Below are positions 25,781 to 34,519 of a DNA stretch of 35,704 bases, piece after piece (within the stretch, counting starts at the first letter, position 1; the number at the start of each line of letters is the position of its first letter). Origin of the DNA: Metabacillus rhizolycopersici (GTDB lineage Bacteria; Bacillota; Bacilli; Bacillales; Bacillaceae); assembly GCF_020075705.1 (NCBI RefSeq), contig NZ_JAIQUM010000056.1, forward strand, positions 1-35,704, given 5' to 3'. Both the position numbers and the translations under genes were made by a program. The notes under the pieces were generated by a model. That model worked only from the letters and a program-made list of their open reading frames with translations. It ran no database searches and had not been told where the DNA came from.

Positions 25781-26107
25781 ATGCCAGTTTACAACAAGCT
25801 TGTACGAGACAAAATTCCTGAAATTATTGAAAAAACAGGAAAGAAATATACAACAAGGATTCTATCAAATGAAGAATACATAAAAGCATTACAGGAAAAA
25901 GGCTTTGAAGAATTAGAGGAATATGTGGAAGCGAAGGATACGGCTAGCTCACTTGAGGAGCTGGCAGATGTTCTTGAAATCATTCATTCTTTGGCAGAGT
26001 ATCACGGATCTTCACTGAACGAAATAGAAGAGATTCGAAAAAAGAAAGCGGATCAACGTGGCGGTTTTAAAGAAAAAATTTATTTAATTGAGGTTGAGGA
26101 TGAGTAA
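25781..26107 (+). CDS. MazG-like / phosphoribosyl-ATP pyrophosphohydrolase-like protein
   Basis: 108 residues: VYNKLVRDKIPEII at the start, then EELEEYVEAKDT and EELADVLEIIHSLAEY, the acidic pattern that binds metal in all-alpha NTP pyrophosphatases. Likely a house-cleaning enzyme that hydrolyses a nucleoside triphosphate to its monophosphate and pyrophosphate; substrate unknown. Ribosome site GGGAGAG before ATG. Its last 8 bases overlap the helicase start, so the two are translationally coupled. Confidence 0.88.
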   Translation: MPVYNKLVRDKIPEIIEKTGKKYTTRILSNEEYIKALQEKGFEELEEYVEAKDTASSLEELADVLEIIHSLAEYHGSSLNEIEEIRKKKADQRGGFKEKIYLIEVEDE

Positions 26108-28520
26108 GGTTGAATTAATCACGAGTCATTTGGTTACTCATTTAGTAGAAAAAATTGAGCAAGCATCCACCATTTGTATTTTAACATCATTTGTGATGAA
26201 GTCAGGGGTGGAGCTATTACAGAAGCCTTTAAAGCGAGCGGCTGATCGAGGTGCGGATATTAAGATTTGTACGGGTGATTATTTATATATTACCCAACCG
26301 GAGGCTTTGAGGAAATTACATTCTATTCATGAAAAAATGGAGATCCGTTTGTGGAATAGTAATGGTGTTTCTTTTCATCCTAAGGCTTATCTTTTTCATC
26401 TTGAAAAAGAAGGTCATCTCGTCATAGGTTCTTCTAATTTATCGAAATCGGCGCTAACGAGTGGTGTAGAATGGAATGTTGCGATTGAAAATGATCAGGA
26501 GATATTTCAGGAAGCCTTAGATCAATTTACAAAGCTCATGTACCATGACCAAACAATCACGATTAATGAGGAAAGCATCAAAGCCTATCATGAAAAATAT
26601 GAGGTCTATCATCAGAAACACCCAAATCTTGCGAGAAAATGGTCACAGCTAGAAGAGATTGAATTAATGCTCCCAGGGATCGAACCTGTTCGAAAAGAAG
26701 AGCTAGAAATTCATGAGAAATCAGAGGGATACGGGGAAATTAAGCCGCGATTTGCGCAAATTGACGCATTGGCGGAGTTAGAAAAAACGGTTGAGGAAGG
26801 ATATATGTCTGCTCTTGTTGTAATGGCGACTGGTTTAGGAAAAACCTATTTAGCAGGCTTTTTTGCACAAAGGTTCAAACGGATTCTATTTATTGCTCAT
26901 CGAGAAGAGATTCTTTTGCAGGCGAAAAAATTCTTTTCTTCGATTATGAAACATCGTACGTTTGGGATTTACAATGGAAAGCAAAAGGAAGCAGAGGCAG
27001 ATTGTCTTTTTGCGTCTATCTATACACTAAGCCTGGATCAGCATTTAAAGATTTTTCAGCCAAATGAGTTTGATTTAATCATCATTGATGAATTCCATCA
27101 TGCAGCAGCAACTTCATATCAACGTGTCCTCGACTTTTTTCAACCGACATTTCTATTAGGAATCACCGCAACACCAGAGCGAAATGACAATAAAGATGTT
27201 TATTCTATTTGTGATGGAAATGTTGCTTATCGGATCGATTTTTTAGAGGCGATTAAACAGGAGTGGCTAGCACCTTTTCATTACTACGGTGTTTATGATG
27301 AAACGGATTATAGTCAGCTGACATGGTTAGGCACTGGTTATGATGAGGAAGAATTGCTCCAAGCGCAGTTAAAGGATGAAATGGCCGACAAGATTTTATC
27401 TTCATGGAAGAAATATAAGAAAACGAGAACCATTGTGTTTTGTTCGTCTATTCGACAGGCAGCCTTCTTATCGAGCTATTTTAATCAGAACGGATATCAA
27501 ACGATTAGCTTAACGTCAAAGCAAACAGAGTATCGTAGGGAAGATGTTATTACACTGATAGATAAAGGTAAGATTGATGCGATTTTTACGGTTGATTTGT
27601 TTAATGAAGGTGTTGATATCCCTGCGGTTGATACACTTCTTTTTGTCAGACCAACAGAATCCCTTACAGTTTTTACGCAACAAATTGGTCGGGGTCTACG
27701 CTTACATCCAGAAAAAGAGCATTGTGTCATTATTGATTTGATCGGAAACTATCGCAACGCAGATATCAAATTAAGTTTATTTAATACGGAGGCACAAGAA
27801 GGTAAAGCAGCAAAAGCAATCGTTCCCACGGTACCAAACAGCTGTGTAATCGATCTTGAGCTACATGTCGTTAATCTGTTGAAGGAAATGGCGAAAAAGC
27901 GTCAGCCAAGAAAGGAAAAGCTTCTCCAATCTTATCTTGATTTAAAGCAAGAGATTGGCAGAAGACCGACATATCTTGAGCTCCATTTAAAAGGACAGGC
28001 AGATTCAATTCAATATCGGCAGGAATTTAGGTCATATATCAGTTTTCTCGATTGGGCAGAAGAGCTAAAGGAGCATGAAAGCCGAGTATTTATGAAGCAT
28101 AAGGATTGGCTAGCTGAAGTTGAGAAAACAGGCATGGTGAAAAGCTATAAGATGGTTGTCCTATTAGCGATGCTGAAACGAGGTCCATCACAATGGGCAA
28201 AACTAATTACACCACAGGAAGTAGCACCATTTTTTCATCAATACTTAACAGAAAAGGAATATCGAAAACGGATTGATTTTTCTGATAAGGAATCGAAAAG
28301 ACTTTGGGAATATGATGAAGAAAAAGTGAGTAATTTGATCATAAAGATGCCGATGACGAAATGGAGCGGCAGTTCAAAAGGAATGATCTCCTTTGAACAA
28401 AATGAGTTTACGCCTAACGTACATATTGAAAAGGACGAGGAAGAGACTCTTTTTAATTGGACGAAGGAGGTTTGTGAGTATAGGCTGCATTATCATTTTG
28501 AGCGGAAGGCAAGTCATTAA
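26100..28520 (+). CDS. PLD-nuclease / DEAD-type helicase fusion, 806 aa
   Basis: The start ATG 26100 overlaps the previous stop (ATGAGTAA); an upstream TTG at 26088 is less likely. Residues 1-130 form a phospholipase D-type domain with one HxK motif (FHPKAYLF, H93, K95, then GSSNLSKSAL). Residues about 220-550 are a superfamily 2 helicase: ATGLGKT (about 242-248), DEFH (about 330), GITATPER and QQIGRGLRL (about 526). The C-terminal 250 residues are helical with no recognised motif (compare DUF3427-bearing relatives). The architecture suggests DNA repair or defence. Coupling to HIT and MazG-like enzymes points to nucleotide or nucleic-acid quality control; this last step is inference. Confidence 0.88.
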   Translation: MSKVELITSHLVTHLVEKIEQASTICILTSFVMKSGVELLQKPLKRAADRGADIKICTGDYLYITQPEALRKLHSIHEKMEIRLWNSNGVSFHPKAYLFHLEKEGHLVIGSSNLSKSALTSGVEWNVAIENDQEIFQEALDQFTKLMYHDQTITINEESIKAYHEKYEVYHQKHPNLARKWSQLEEIELMLPGIEPVRKEELEIHEKSEGYGEIKPRFAQIDALAELEKTVEEGYMSALVVMATGLGKTYLAGFFAQRFKRILFIAHREEILLQAKKFFSSIMKHRTFGIYNGKQKEAEADCLFASIYTLSLDQHLKIFQPNEFDLIIIDEFHHAAATSYQRVLDFFQPTFLLGITATPERNDNKDVYSICDGNVAYRIDFLEAIKQEWLAPFHYYGVYDETDYSQLTWLGTGYDEEELLQAQLKDEMADKILSSWKKYKKTRTIVFCSSIRQAAFLSSYFNQNGYQTISLTSKQTEYRREDVITLIDKGKIDAIFTVDLFNEGVDIPAVDTLLFVRPTESLTVFTQQIGRGLRLHPEKEHCVIIDLIGNYRNADIKLSLFNTEAQEGKAAKAIVPTVPNSCVIDLELHVVNLLKEMAKKRQPRKEKLLQSYLDLKQEIGRRPTYLELHLKGQADSIQYRQEFRSYISFLDWAEELKEHESRVFMKHKDWLAEVEKTGMVKSYKMVVLLAMLKRGPSQWAKLITPQEVAPFFHQYLTEKEYRKRIDFSDKESKRLWEYDEEKVSNLIIKMPMTKWSGSSKGMISFEQNEFTPNVHIEKDEEETLFNWTKEVCEYRLHYHFERKASH

Positions 28521-28591
28521 TTATCATTTTCAAAATGAGAAGAAACTATTTTTTATTAGGCTTTGTTAAATATTATTGATACTAAGTGGAT

Positions 28592-28759
28592 TCCGAACAA
28601 TTTTCAGGTGTTGTAGAAATGGATGAGGCTTATTTTTTATACTCCGGAAAAGACAAATAGAAAATAGACGTTCAAAAACCTCATAAGCGTGGTGATGCGT
28701 CTACATATGGAGATATTAGCAAGGAGCAGGTCTATGTTTTTATTGCAAAAGACCGTTAA
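28592..28759 (+). pseudogene. IS1595-type transposase fragment
   Basis: In one frame: SEQFSGVVEMDEAYFLYSGK, a TAG stop, then KPHKRGDASTYGDISKEQVY and VFIAKDR before TAA. The VEMDEAYF start of the DDE-type catalytic domain, with KPxKRG and ISxEQVxV, is characteristic of IS1595-family (ISXO2-like) transposases. Only about 56 codons remain, with an internal stop. GGCTTTGTTAAA at 28560-28571 may be a trace of the element end. Confidence 0.7.
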
Positions 28760-28788
28760 AAAGCTATTCTTTCAGGGGGAGGAATCAT

Positions 28789-28983
28789 ATGGAAATACAT
28801 TTGCCAAAAAGTATCAATAAGTTCTATTATTTTTTGTTTCCTGTAATATTTGTTTTAATCGGTTATAATAATATCTTTAACAATTGGGAACTTCCACTTT
28901 TCGGCTTCAACGAACTAGAAGATTTCGGAAGACTTTTATTTGTGCTTGGTATAAGTGCTTGTGAAAGTACTTTAATGATTTAA
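28789..28983 (+). CDS. Small membrane protein, 64 aa
   Basis: Ribosome site GGGGGAGG at good distance from ATG. One clear membrane span (FYYFLFPVIFVLIGYNNIF) and a second weaker hydrophobic stretch near the C terminus (FGRLLFVLGISACEST). The IS1595 relic directly upstream may have removed its promoter or earlier neighbours. A weak hairpin with T tract follows (about 28991-29025). Possibly the front of a longer membrane protein. Function unknown. Confidence 0.5.
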   Translation: MEIHLPKSINKFYYFLFPVIFVLIGYNNIFNNWELPLFGFNELEDFGRLLFVLGISACESTLMI

Positions 28984-29138
28984 GGTTATAGAGCATCCCT
29001 TTTAATGAGGAATGCTTTTTATTTTTGCTTAAAACAAAACCTACAATAAAAATGTTATCCAAATTAATAATAATTTATTGCGAAACGATAAAATATATAT
29101 TAAAATCAAAATCAGAATAAATAAGTGAGGTGCTTTTT

Positions 29139-29621
29139 ATGGAAAAAGTAACAACGTTGTTTTTAAAAATAGCTGTTATTCTTTTAGGAGTCCCAGTTCT
29201 TGCTCTGTGCATCTTTTTGGTGCCTGAGATGGCGAATCTTGCAGCAAAATTGCTTCCAGAGTTTGCTTTTATAAAATATCTCGTTTTCATCGCTTTTGAT
29301 GCATCGGCGATACCTTTTTACTTTGCTTTGTATCAGGCTTTCAAACTCTTACGCTATATTGACAAAAATAAAGCTTTCTCCGATTTATCTGTAAAAGCTT
29401 TAAAGAAAATCAAATACTGTGCCATCACAATCAGTATTTTGCATGTGCTAGTTTGGCCGCTCTTCTATATCTTTGCGGAAGTAGACGACGCACCAGGAGT
29501 TATCTTTGTCGGATTGGTTGTTCCTTTTGCTTCGATGGTTATCGCAGTCTTTGCGGCTGTTCTCCAAAAACTTTTACAAGAAGCAATTACTATCAAATCA
29601 GAAAATGATTTAACGGTCTGA
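29139..29621 (+). CDS. DUF2975 family membrane protein
   Basis: 160 residues from ATG 29139, with GAGGTG 6 bases before; the in-frame GTG at 29130 overlaps that site. Four membrane segments are apparent, at about residues 7-27, 42-64, 92-113 and 120-145 (for example LFLKIAVILLGVPVLALCIF). DUF2975 proteins are typically encoded beside a small Cro/CI-type regulator, as here (11 bases between the genes). Such pairs are common in Bacilli and may be membrane sensor and regulator partners; the signal is unknown. Confidence 0.8.
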   Translation: MEKVTTLFLKIAVILLGVPVLALCIFLVPEMANLAAKLLPEFAFIKYLVFIAFDASAIPFYFALYQAFKLLRYIDKNKAFSDLSVKALKKIKYCAITISILHVLVWPLFYIFAEVDDAPGVIFVGLVVPFASMVIAVFAAVLQKLLQEAITIKSENDLTV

Positions 29622-29632
29622 GGTGAATAACA

Positions 29633-29848
29633 ATGGCAATTATAATCAATATTGATGTGATGTTAGCAAAAAGGAAAATGAGCGTAACAGAACTTTCGCA
29701 GAGGGTTGGAATAACAATGGCGAACCTTTCTATATTGAAAAATGGAAAGGCAAAAGCGATTCGATTATCCACTTTAGAGGCAATTTGTAAGGCTTTAGAA
29801 TGTCAGCCTGGAGATATTTTAGAATACAAAAGTGACGAAGACAGGTGA
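29633..29848 (+). CDS. Cro/CI-type HTH regulator (YozG-like), 71 aa
   Basis: Contains a complete helix-turn-helix: LAKRKMSVTELSQRVGIT, then MANLSILKNGKAKAIRLS, then TLEAICKALECQPGDILEY. It pairs with the DUF2975 gene upstream. Its stop codon lies exactly inside the end of the omega-RNA element (GTGAAC, 29845-29850), so the element was inserted at the very 3' end. Only the last few residues, at most, have been replaced. Confidence 0.9.
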   Translation: MAIIINIDVMLAKRKMSVTELSQRVGITMANLSILKNGKAKAIRLSTLEAICKALECQPGDILEYKSDEDR

Positions 29849-30208
29849 ACGACCCCTCCTTACTACGTTGAAGAAGGGGCTTCCTGATTCAATGACCATT
29901 GCTTATCAGAATGATCTAACAAGTCTTACACAGTCTCCACAGGCTTGAATTCGGACACGACCTTGCCCTACAAAATTAGCACGTTGGCTAGTTCTTTGCT
30001 GGCTTGAAGATTTTACACGACAGAGCGTTCTTCCTGTCGAAACCTCATATCTTCAGTTTTCAAAGAGCATGTTTGACTTCAGTGTAGCACAAACGTTCGA
30101 AAAAATAAACGTTTTGGCTAAAGCCAACCGACATTCATCCCCTCCCTACTCATTGGGCTACGCCCTTCGCATTCCTTGAGAAAGGGGACTTCTGTCGGAA
30201 TACGTTAA
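29845..30208 (-). mobile_element. IS200/IS605-type relic lacking tnpA and tnpB
   Basis: Read on the minus strand, the left part has the nested hairpin CCGACA with TGTCGG and TCCCC with GGGGA (30129-30197), then GGCTTTAGCC. The right end has AATCAGGAAGCCCC, a short hairpin and GGGGTCGTTCAC, as at the right ends of Bacillus TnpB elements. Between the ends there is only non-coding RNA sequence and no transposase frame. TTTAA (30205-30209, minus strand) beside the left end could be the target motif. It is therefore a deletion derivative or a non-autonomous element. Confidence 0.65.
29851..30074 (-). ncRNA. TnpB-type omega RNA (guide RNA scaffold)
   Basis: The minus strand has an extended -10 (TGCTACACT, TACACT at 30086-30081), so a transcript could start near 30074. 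It runs through several paired segments to the conserved 3' part GAATCAGGAAGCCCC with the terminal GGGG hairpin and GTTCAC. In TnpB systems the bases after this end form the guide; here they would be CTGTCTTCGTCACTTTTG (29844 downward), antisense to the last codons of the HTH regulator gene. No tnpB is present in the window, so any activity would need a TnpB encoded elsewhere. Confidence 0.6.
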
Positions 30209-30256
30209 ACATTGTGGAGGAAACTTAATATAACAATTATTAGGAGAGGTATAACT

Positions 30257-31504
30257 ATGGACATTAACAATTTGATTATTGAAAATATTGCTAATCCTCA
30301 TGAGCTGGAGAGAATGTATAGAAAAGACCCGAAAGCTTTTAAAAAGTCATTCTCACACGCATGGGAACAAAATCCTGATTCTCAGGTTCTTGGTGTTTGG
30401 TATGAAAGATTGCATTTTAAGGAGACGGTAAATACAGAAAAATCTCTCTTGCTTCAAAAAGGTTTCTTATTCATGAGCATTTTAGCCATTCTGGCAGGGA
30501 TAAGCACCAGGATCATTTTCCATTTTGTCGAACAGGAAGCAATTGCTCCAATTAACCTGGCTTTTGGTATAATTCCCTTTATTGCTGCCTATTTTGTTTA
30601 CAATAATACTCCGAAAAAAAGTGTTATTTATTCCCTTGCAGCGTTGTTCCTAATTTCCGGGTTTTATCTTAATATGCTGCCATTAAATTATAAAGACAGT
30701 ATTATCCTTGCTTATTTACACCTTCCCATATTCTTATGGGGATTGGTAGGGCTTGCATTTACAGGAAATGAATATTCAAAAGGCAGTACAAGATTAGCCT
30801 ATATTAAATTTAATTTGGAATATGGTATTCTCTACGCCAGCATGGCAGTTAGCGGAATGGTACTAGCAGCATTAACCATGCGGTTATTTAGCTTTGTTGG
30901 CTTGGATATAGAAGACTTCTATTTTAGTAATGTCGTTTTATTTGGTGCTGCCGCTCTCGCTATTGTGGCTGCATACCTGGTATCAATGAATCTTAAACTT
31001 GCTAGGAATATTACACCATATATAGCTAAAATTTTTAGTCCTCTTGTCCTGGTCACATTGTTGGTCTATCTTATAACGGTTATATGGGTCGGAAAAAATC
31101 CATTCTTGGACCGCAATTTCCTGATAGCCTTCAACGGAATACTCCTTGGTGTATTGGCCGTTACCATATTTTCCATTACCGAGAGCGACTCAGACAAGAA
31201 AAAGAACATTTCAGATTATATAAATTTTGCCTTAATTGTTCTTGCGCTTATCATTGACAGTGTGGCTTTGTCAGCCATCGTGTTCAGACTTTCTTCTTAT
31301 GGGATTACACCTAATAGACTTGCTGTTTTAGGAGTAAACATACTTATCTGGGCAAATCTAATTTGGATTATGCTCTCCTATATGCGTTTTCTACAAAACA
31401 AATCCGGACCTTCAACTATCCAAGATGCCGTTACTAAGTATTTGCCGGTCTACGGACTTTGGGCAGCTTTCGTTATATTTACTTTTCCTATCATTTTTAA
31501 TTAG
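30257..31504 (+). CDS. Polytopic membrane protein, 415 aa
   Basis: ATG 30257 with AGGAGAGG 7 bases before is preferred over the in-frame ATG 30212, which begins beside the mobile-element end. About 50 cytosolic residues with a charged front (NPHELERMYRKDPKAFKKSF) precede roughly eleven membrane segments, for example FGIIPFIAAYFVYN, LFGAAALAIVAAYLVSM and FALIVLALIIDSVALSAIVF. A YGITPNRLAVLGVNILIW segment near the end recalls DUF4153-type membrane proteins, but I am not sure. The gene appears intact. Function unknown. Confidence 0.75.
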   Translation: MDINNLIIENIANPHELERMYRKDPKAFKKSFSHAWEQNPDSQVLGVWYERLHFKETVNTEKSLLLQKGFLFMSILAILAGISTRIIFHFVEQEAIAPINLAFGIIPFIAAYFVYNNTPKKSVIYSLAALFLISGFYLNMLPLNYKDSIILAYLHLPIFLWGLVGLAFTGNEYSKGSTRLAYIKFNLEYGILYASMAVSGMVLAALTMRLFSFVGLDIEDFYFSNVVLFGAAALAIVAAYLVSMNLKLARNITPYIAKIFSPLVLVTLLVYLITVIWVGKNPFLDRNFLIAFNGILLGVLAVTIFSITESDSDKKKNISDYINFALIVLALIIDSVALSAIVFRLSSYGITPNRLAVLGVNILIWANLIWIMLSYMRFLQNKSGPSTIQDAVTKYLPVYGLWAAFVIFTFPIIFN

Positions 31505-32078
31505 GAAGGCTCTGTTAATGTAACGAAAAGCTAATCTTCTATAACATATAAAATTCTTAGAGCCGATATTATGCAGCTTTTTATACAGAGTTGCATAGTG
31601 TTGGCTTATTTTCATTACTAAAGTTAAAAAGAGGGTATTCAAACTAGAAGATATAATATATTGTTGCAACTGGATTTTTTAAACTATGTCCAGTTTCAGG
31701 TGCCCAACGAAAAAGGACTTCATGAAACGTATTTGATAAGCTAAACTTGCAGGTTTTAAGTTTGAGTTTGATTTAGATTAAATGTGAAAAGATGTACTTA
31801 CACTAAAGGGTAGCTTTAATACAATAGGGAATACAATGAAAGAGCCTAAAATATGCAAGATTTTATGCATTTCTTGTACATTCAGGCTCTTTTTCCACTT
31901 ATAAAATATACTGCCATAAACAGAATTTTTTGATTGCTAAATACACATTTGGAATAGATTAGCTTTTTAGGTACAATTATTTATGAAAATGCTATTTTAT
32001 AAGACCAGTTAGAGGGAGTTAAGCTTTAATTGGAAAGATTTAAAACATAGTAATCTACAATACATAGGAGGCTCAAAA
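31505..32078. other. Intergenic stretch, mostly empty
   Basis: About 570 bases without a supported gene. GGCTCTGTTAAT near 31508 resembles GGCTTTGTTAAA near 28560 and could be another trace of an insertion-sequence end. Around 31665-31740 short phrases such as GTTGCAACTGGATTTTTTAA are seen but no open frame. A hairpin terminator lies at 31839-31892. AGGAGG before the second HIT gene is at 32066-32071. Confidence 0.4.
31839..31892. terminator. Long hairpin with flanking A and T tracts
   Basis: AAAGAGCCT (31839-31847) pairs with AGGCTCTTT (31884-31892), followed by TTCC. The inner part (ATATGCAAGA ... TTTCTTGTACAT) pairs imperfectly. It could be a bidirectional terminator, or the hairpin end of a lost insertion element. 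Confidence 0.55.
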
Positions 32079-32441
32079 ATGAGTTGTCCATTCTGTTTAA
32101 TAAACGAATACGAGATAGAAAATGAAGTAGCCTTTGCTATTTTTGACAAATACCCCGTAAATAAAGGGCACTTACTTATCATCTCAAAACGTCATGTTGA
32201 GCAATATTTTGATCTAACATCAGAGGAAAGACAAGCAATTGATGAAATACTCTTCAAAGGAAAAGAATTATTAGATCAGCAGTATCAGCCTGATGGCTAT
32301 AATGTTGGAATTAATTGTGGTGAAGTAGCAGGACAGACGATTTTCCATGTTCATGTTCACTTAATTCCTCGATATAGAGGGGATATCGAGGAGCCACGTG
32401 GTGGTGTTAGAGGAGTCATACCAGAAAAAAGAATGTATTAG
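32079..32441 (+). CDS. HIT family hydrolase, copy 2
   Basis: 120 residues, AGGAGG 7 bases before ATG. CPFC at the start and HVHVHLIPRY near residue 91. About 20 of 120 residues differ from copy 1, mostly in the first 25. The match continues past the stop into GGGAGAGT, which in copy 1 is the ribosome site of the MazG-like gene; here only a short GTTTGATGAATTGC follows and then a terminator. This copy therefore probably came from an operon like the first one and lost its downstream genes. Confidence 0.92.
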   Translation: MSCPFCLINEYEIENEVAFAIFDKYPVNKGHLLIISKRHVEQYFDLTSEERQAIDEILFKGKELLDQQYQPDGYNVGINCGEVAGQTIFHVHVHLIPRYRGDIEEPRGGVRGVIPEKRMY

Positions 32442-32467
32442 AGAATAGGGAGAGTGTTTGATGAATT

Positions 32468-32517
32468 GCGAAACTAACACCCGTTACTCCAGTGATGGGA
32501 TACAGTTTCGCCCTTTT
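32468..32517 (+). terminator. Terminator after HIT copy 2
   Basis: GCGAAACT (32468-32475) and AGTTTCGC (32504-32511) form the outer stem, CCC/GGG an inner one, followed by CCTTTTT. Confidence 0.75.
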
Positions 32518-32623
32518 TGGAAAGTTAGAAATGCTATGTAAAGACAAGCGAACAATTAGCTTACAGTAGCTACTCAGGAACAGAGGGACAGTTCTTTATA
32601 TAAACCCAAGGGGGGAAAAGAAG

Positions 32624-33814
32624 ATGGCAACGCATGAAATTTTATTGAAGGATATAGAGGAAACATTAAAAAATTCTTACAATGATGTGGTTAGTTGGCG
32701 AAGATTTATGCATCAAAATCCAGAATTATCATTTAAAGAAGTGAAGACAGCCGAGTTTATTAGAGAGAAGCTGCTTAGTTTTGGATTAGAAGTAAAAACA
32801 AATATAGGCGGGCATGGTTTGATTGGCATTTTAGAAGGGGATCATGTAGGAAAAACGATCGCCTTAAGAGCAGATTTTGATGCCTTGCCAATCCAAGATG
32901 AAAAAGAGGTTTCTTATAAATCACAAAATCCGGGAGTCATGCATGCATGCGGTCATGATGGCCACACTGCTGCTTTATTGGGGACAGCTAAAGCGTTAAG
33001 TCAGTTTCGTCAACAGCTCAAAGGGAAGGTTATTTTTATTTTTCAACCATCAGAAGAAACGCCACCAGGTGGTGCAAAGTTTATGATTGAAGATGGGGTT
33101 TTAGATGGTGTGGATTATGTTTTTGGCGCCCATTTAGATTCTAAAACGCCATTAGGAAAACTATCTGTTGGTGAAGGATATAAAATGGCTGCGGTAGATA
33201 AATTCGCGATTCATATTCAAGGGAAAGGCGGTCATGGCGCAAGACCCCAAGATGCCGTTGATTCCATTGTGATTGGCAGTGAAATTGTTAGTTCAATACA
33301 AAAGATTGTCAGTCGTGGTGTTAGTCCGTTACAATCAGCGGTTGTGACAATTGGTGTGTTTCAATCAGGAAGCGCTTTTAATATCATTGCGGACAAAGCG
33401 ATTTTAGAAGGGACAGTTCGTACATTTGATCGTACTATTCGAAAACAGATCGAAAAACAAATCTACGGCATTGTCGAGGGGATTACATCTGCATTTGGTG
33501 CAACGTATACCATTGATTATTTGAATGGTTATCCAGCTTTGTATAATCATCCAGAAGAAACAGAAATCATTAGAACATTGCTAATGGAACAATTTTCTGA
33601 AGAGAGTATTTTCGAATTAGAACCTACTATGGGAGCTGAAGACTTTTCTTATTTCCTTTTGGAAAAACCAGGAACTTATTTTAAGGTGGGATCACGAAAT
33701 GATGATGAAGCAACCCACTATCCTCATCATCATCCCAAATTCGATTTTGATGAAAGAGCTTTATTAAATCTTGAAGAAGCATTTGTGAAAATTGCAACTC
33801 ACTTTGTATTTTAA
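32624..33814 (+). CDS. M20 family amidohydrolase (N-acyl amino-acid amidohydrolase-like)
   Basis: 396 residues, the normal family length, with GGGGGG before the ATG. Metal and active-site motifs: ALRADFDALPI (81-90), HACGHDGH (107-114, with Cys109 and His111 as ligands), PSEETPPGGAKFMI (Glu144/Glu145), FGAH (His170) and MGAEDFSYF near residue 345. The dimerisation (lid) domain is in the middle (about 180-300). Substrates in this family include N-acetyl-diaminopimelate, hippurate and acylated amino acids; sequence alone does not decide. Cytosolic, no signal peptide. It stands alone after a terminator. Confidence 0.9.
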   Translation: MATHEILLKDIEETLKNSYNDVVSWRRFMHQNPELSFKEVKTAEFIREKLLSFGLEVKTNIGGHGLIGILEGDHVGKTIALRADFDALPIQDEKEVSYKSQNPGVMHACGHDGHTAALLGTAKALSQFRQQLKGKVIFIFQPSEETPPGGAKFMIEDGVLDGVDYVFGAHLDSKTPLGKLSVGEGYKMAAVDKFAIHIQGKGGHGARPQDAVDSIVIGSEIVSSIQKIVSRGVSPLQSAVVTIGVFQSGSAFNIIADKAILEGTVRTFDRTIRKQIEKQIYGIVEGITSAFGATYTIDYLNGYPALYNHPEETEIIRTLLMEQFSEESIFELEPTMGAEDFSYFLLEKPGTYFKVGSRNDDEATHYPHHHPKFDFDERALLNLEEAFVKIATHFVF

Positions 33815-33930
33815 AGCTTTCTAGTGCAACCTTGACAAGAACGAGAATTAGGTGAGATGACATTTTGTAAGGCTGGAATGAGAAATTAAATAAAGATAAA
33901 AATTAATGCCTCGAATGTATCATAATTTCG

Positions 33931-34020
33931 ATTGTTGCTGCTGGTTCTGTTGTGATGAAGGATGTTTCGGCTAATACGATTGTAGGTGAAAATCCGACGA
34001 AAATGATAAGAAATATTTAA
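33931..34020 (+). pseudogene. C-terminal remnant of a hexapeptide-repeat acetyltransferase
   Basis: The frame reads IVAAGSVVMKDVSANTIVGE then NPTKMIRNI and a stop. This is the usual end of maltose/galactoside O-acetyltransferase-type proteins (AGSVVxKDVxxNTIVxGNPxKxIR). Nothing of the N-terminal left-handed helix domain remains upstream, and the preceding M20 gene ends 116 bases earlier. Confidence 0.75.
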
Positions 34021-34096
34021 TTTGCAAGATATCATTTTTCAATTCATCAAAAATAACAGGCAGGTATTCGGTTGCTTCTGCTACTAGGAGGATATC

Positions 34097-34498
34097 ATGA
34101 AAAAGAATATTTATGTCATCGGAGCGGTTATCATTGAAAAGGGAAAAATCCTCTGTGCTCAAAGAGGAGCAGATAAAGCATTGCCTCTCAAATGGGAATT
34201 TCCAGGCGGGAAGATAGAAGAAGGGGAGTCACTACAAGAGGCATTGCGACGTGAAATTGTCGAAGAAATGCAGTGCGGAATCGAGATTGGTGATCAAATT
34301 GAGCATACCGTTTATGAATATGATTTTGGCATTGTTCATTTGACAACATTTTATTGCGAGCTCACTAGTGGAAAGCCAGTTTTGACTGAGCATGCATCAA
34401 TGAAATGGCTGTCACCAGATGAGTTGACATCATTAGACTGGGCACCGGCAGATCTTCCTGCGATTGAAAAATTATCAAGTAGATCAATCAAAAAGTAA
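34097..34498 (+). CDS. Nudix hydrolase, MutT-like (d)NTP pyrophosphohydrolase
   Basis: 133 residues; AGGAGG close before ATG. The Nudix box is GGKIEEGESLQEALRREI followed by VEEMQCGI; the box's later Gly is replaced by Gln, but all metal-binding Glu residues are present. Proteins of this size with WEFPGGK act on 8-oxo-dGTP or other modified nucleotides and protect against mutation. TVYEYDFGIVHLTTFYCEL and MKWLSPDELTSLDW fit the MutT branch. A terminator follows. Confidence 0.92.
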   Translation: MKKNIYVIGAVIIEKGKILCAQRGADKALPLKWEFPGGKIEEGESLQEALRREIVEEMQCGIEIGDQIEHTVYEYDFGIVHLTTFYCELTSGKPVLTEHASMKWLSPDELTSLDWAPADLPAIEKLSSRSIKK

Positions 34499-34519
34499 CG
34501 TTTAGGTTGTGTCATTCAG

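Noticed and set aside
28560..31519. GGCTTTGTTAAA and GGCTCTGTTAAT as the two ends of one insertion element
   Set aside because: They are short, differ in sequence and have the same orientation rather than inverted, and the interval holds ordinary genes. Not enough to call an element.
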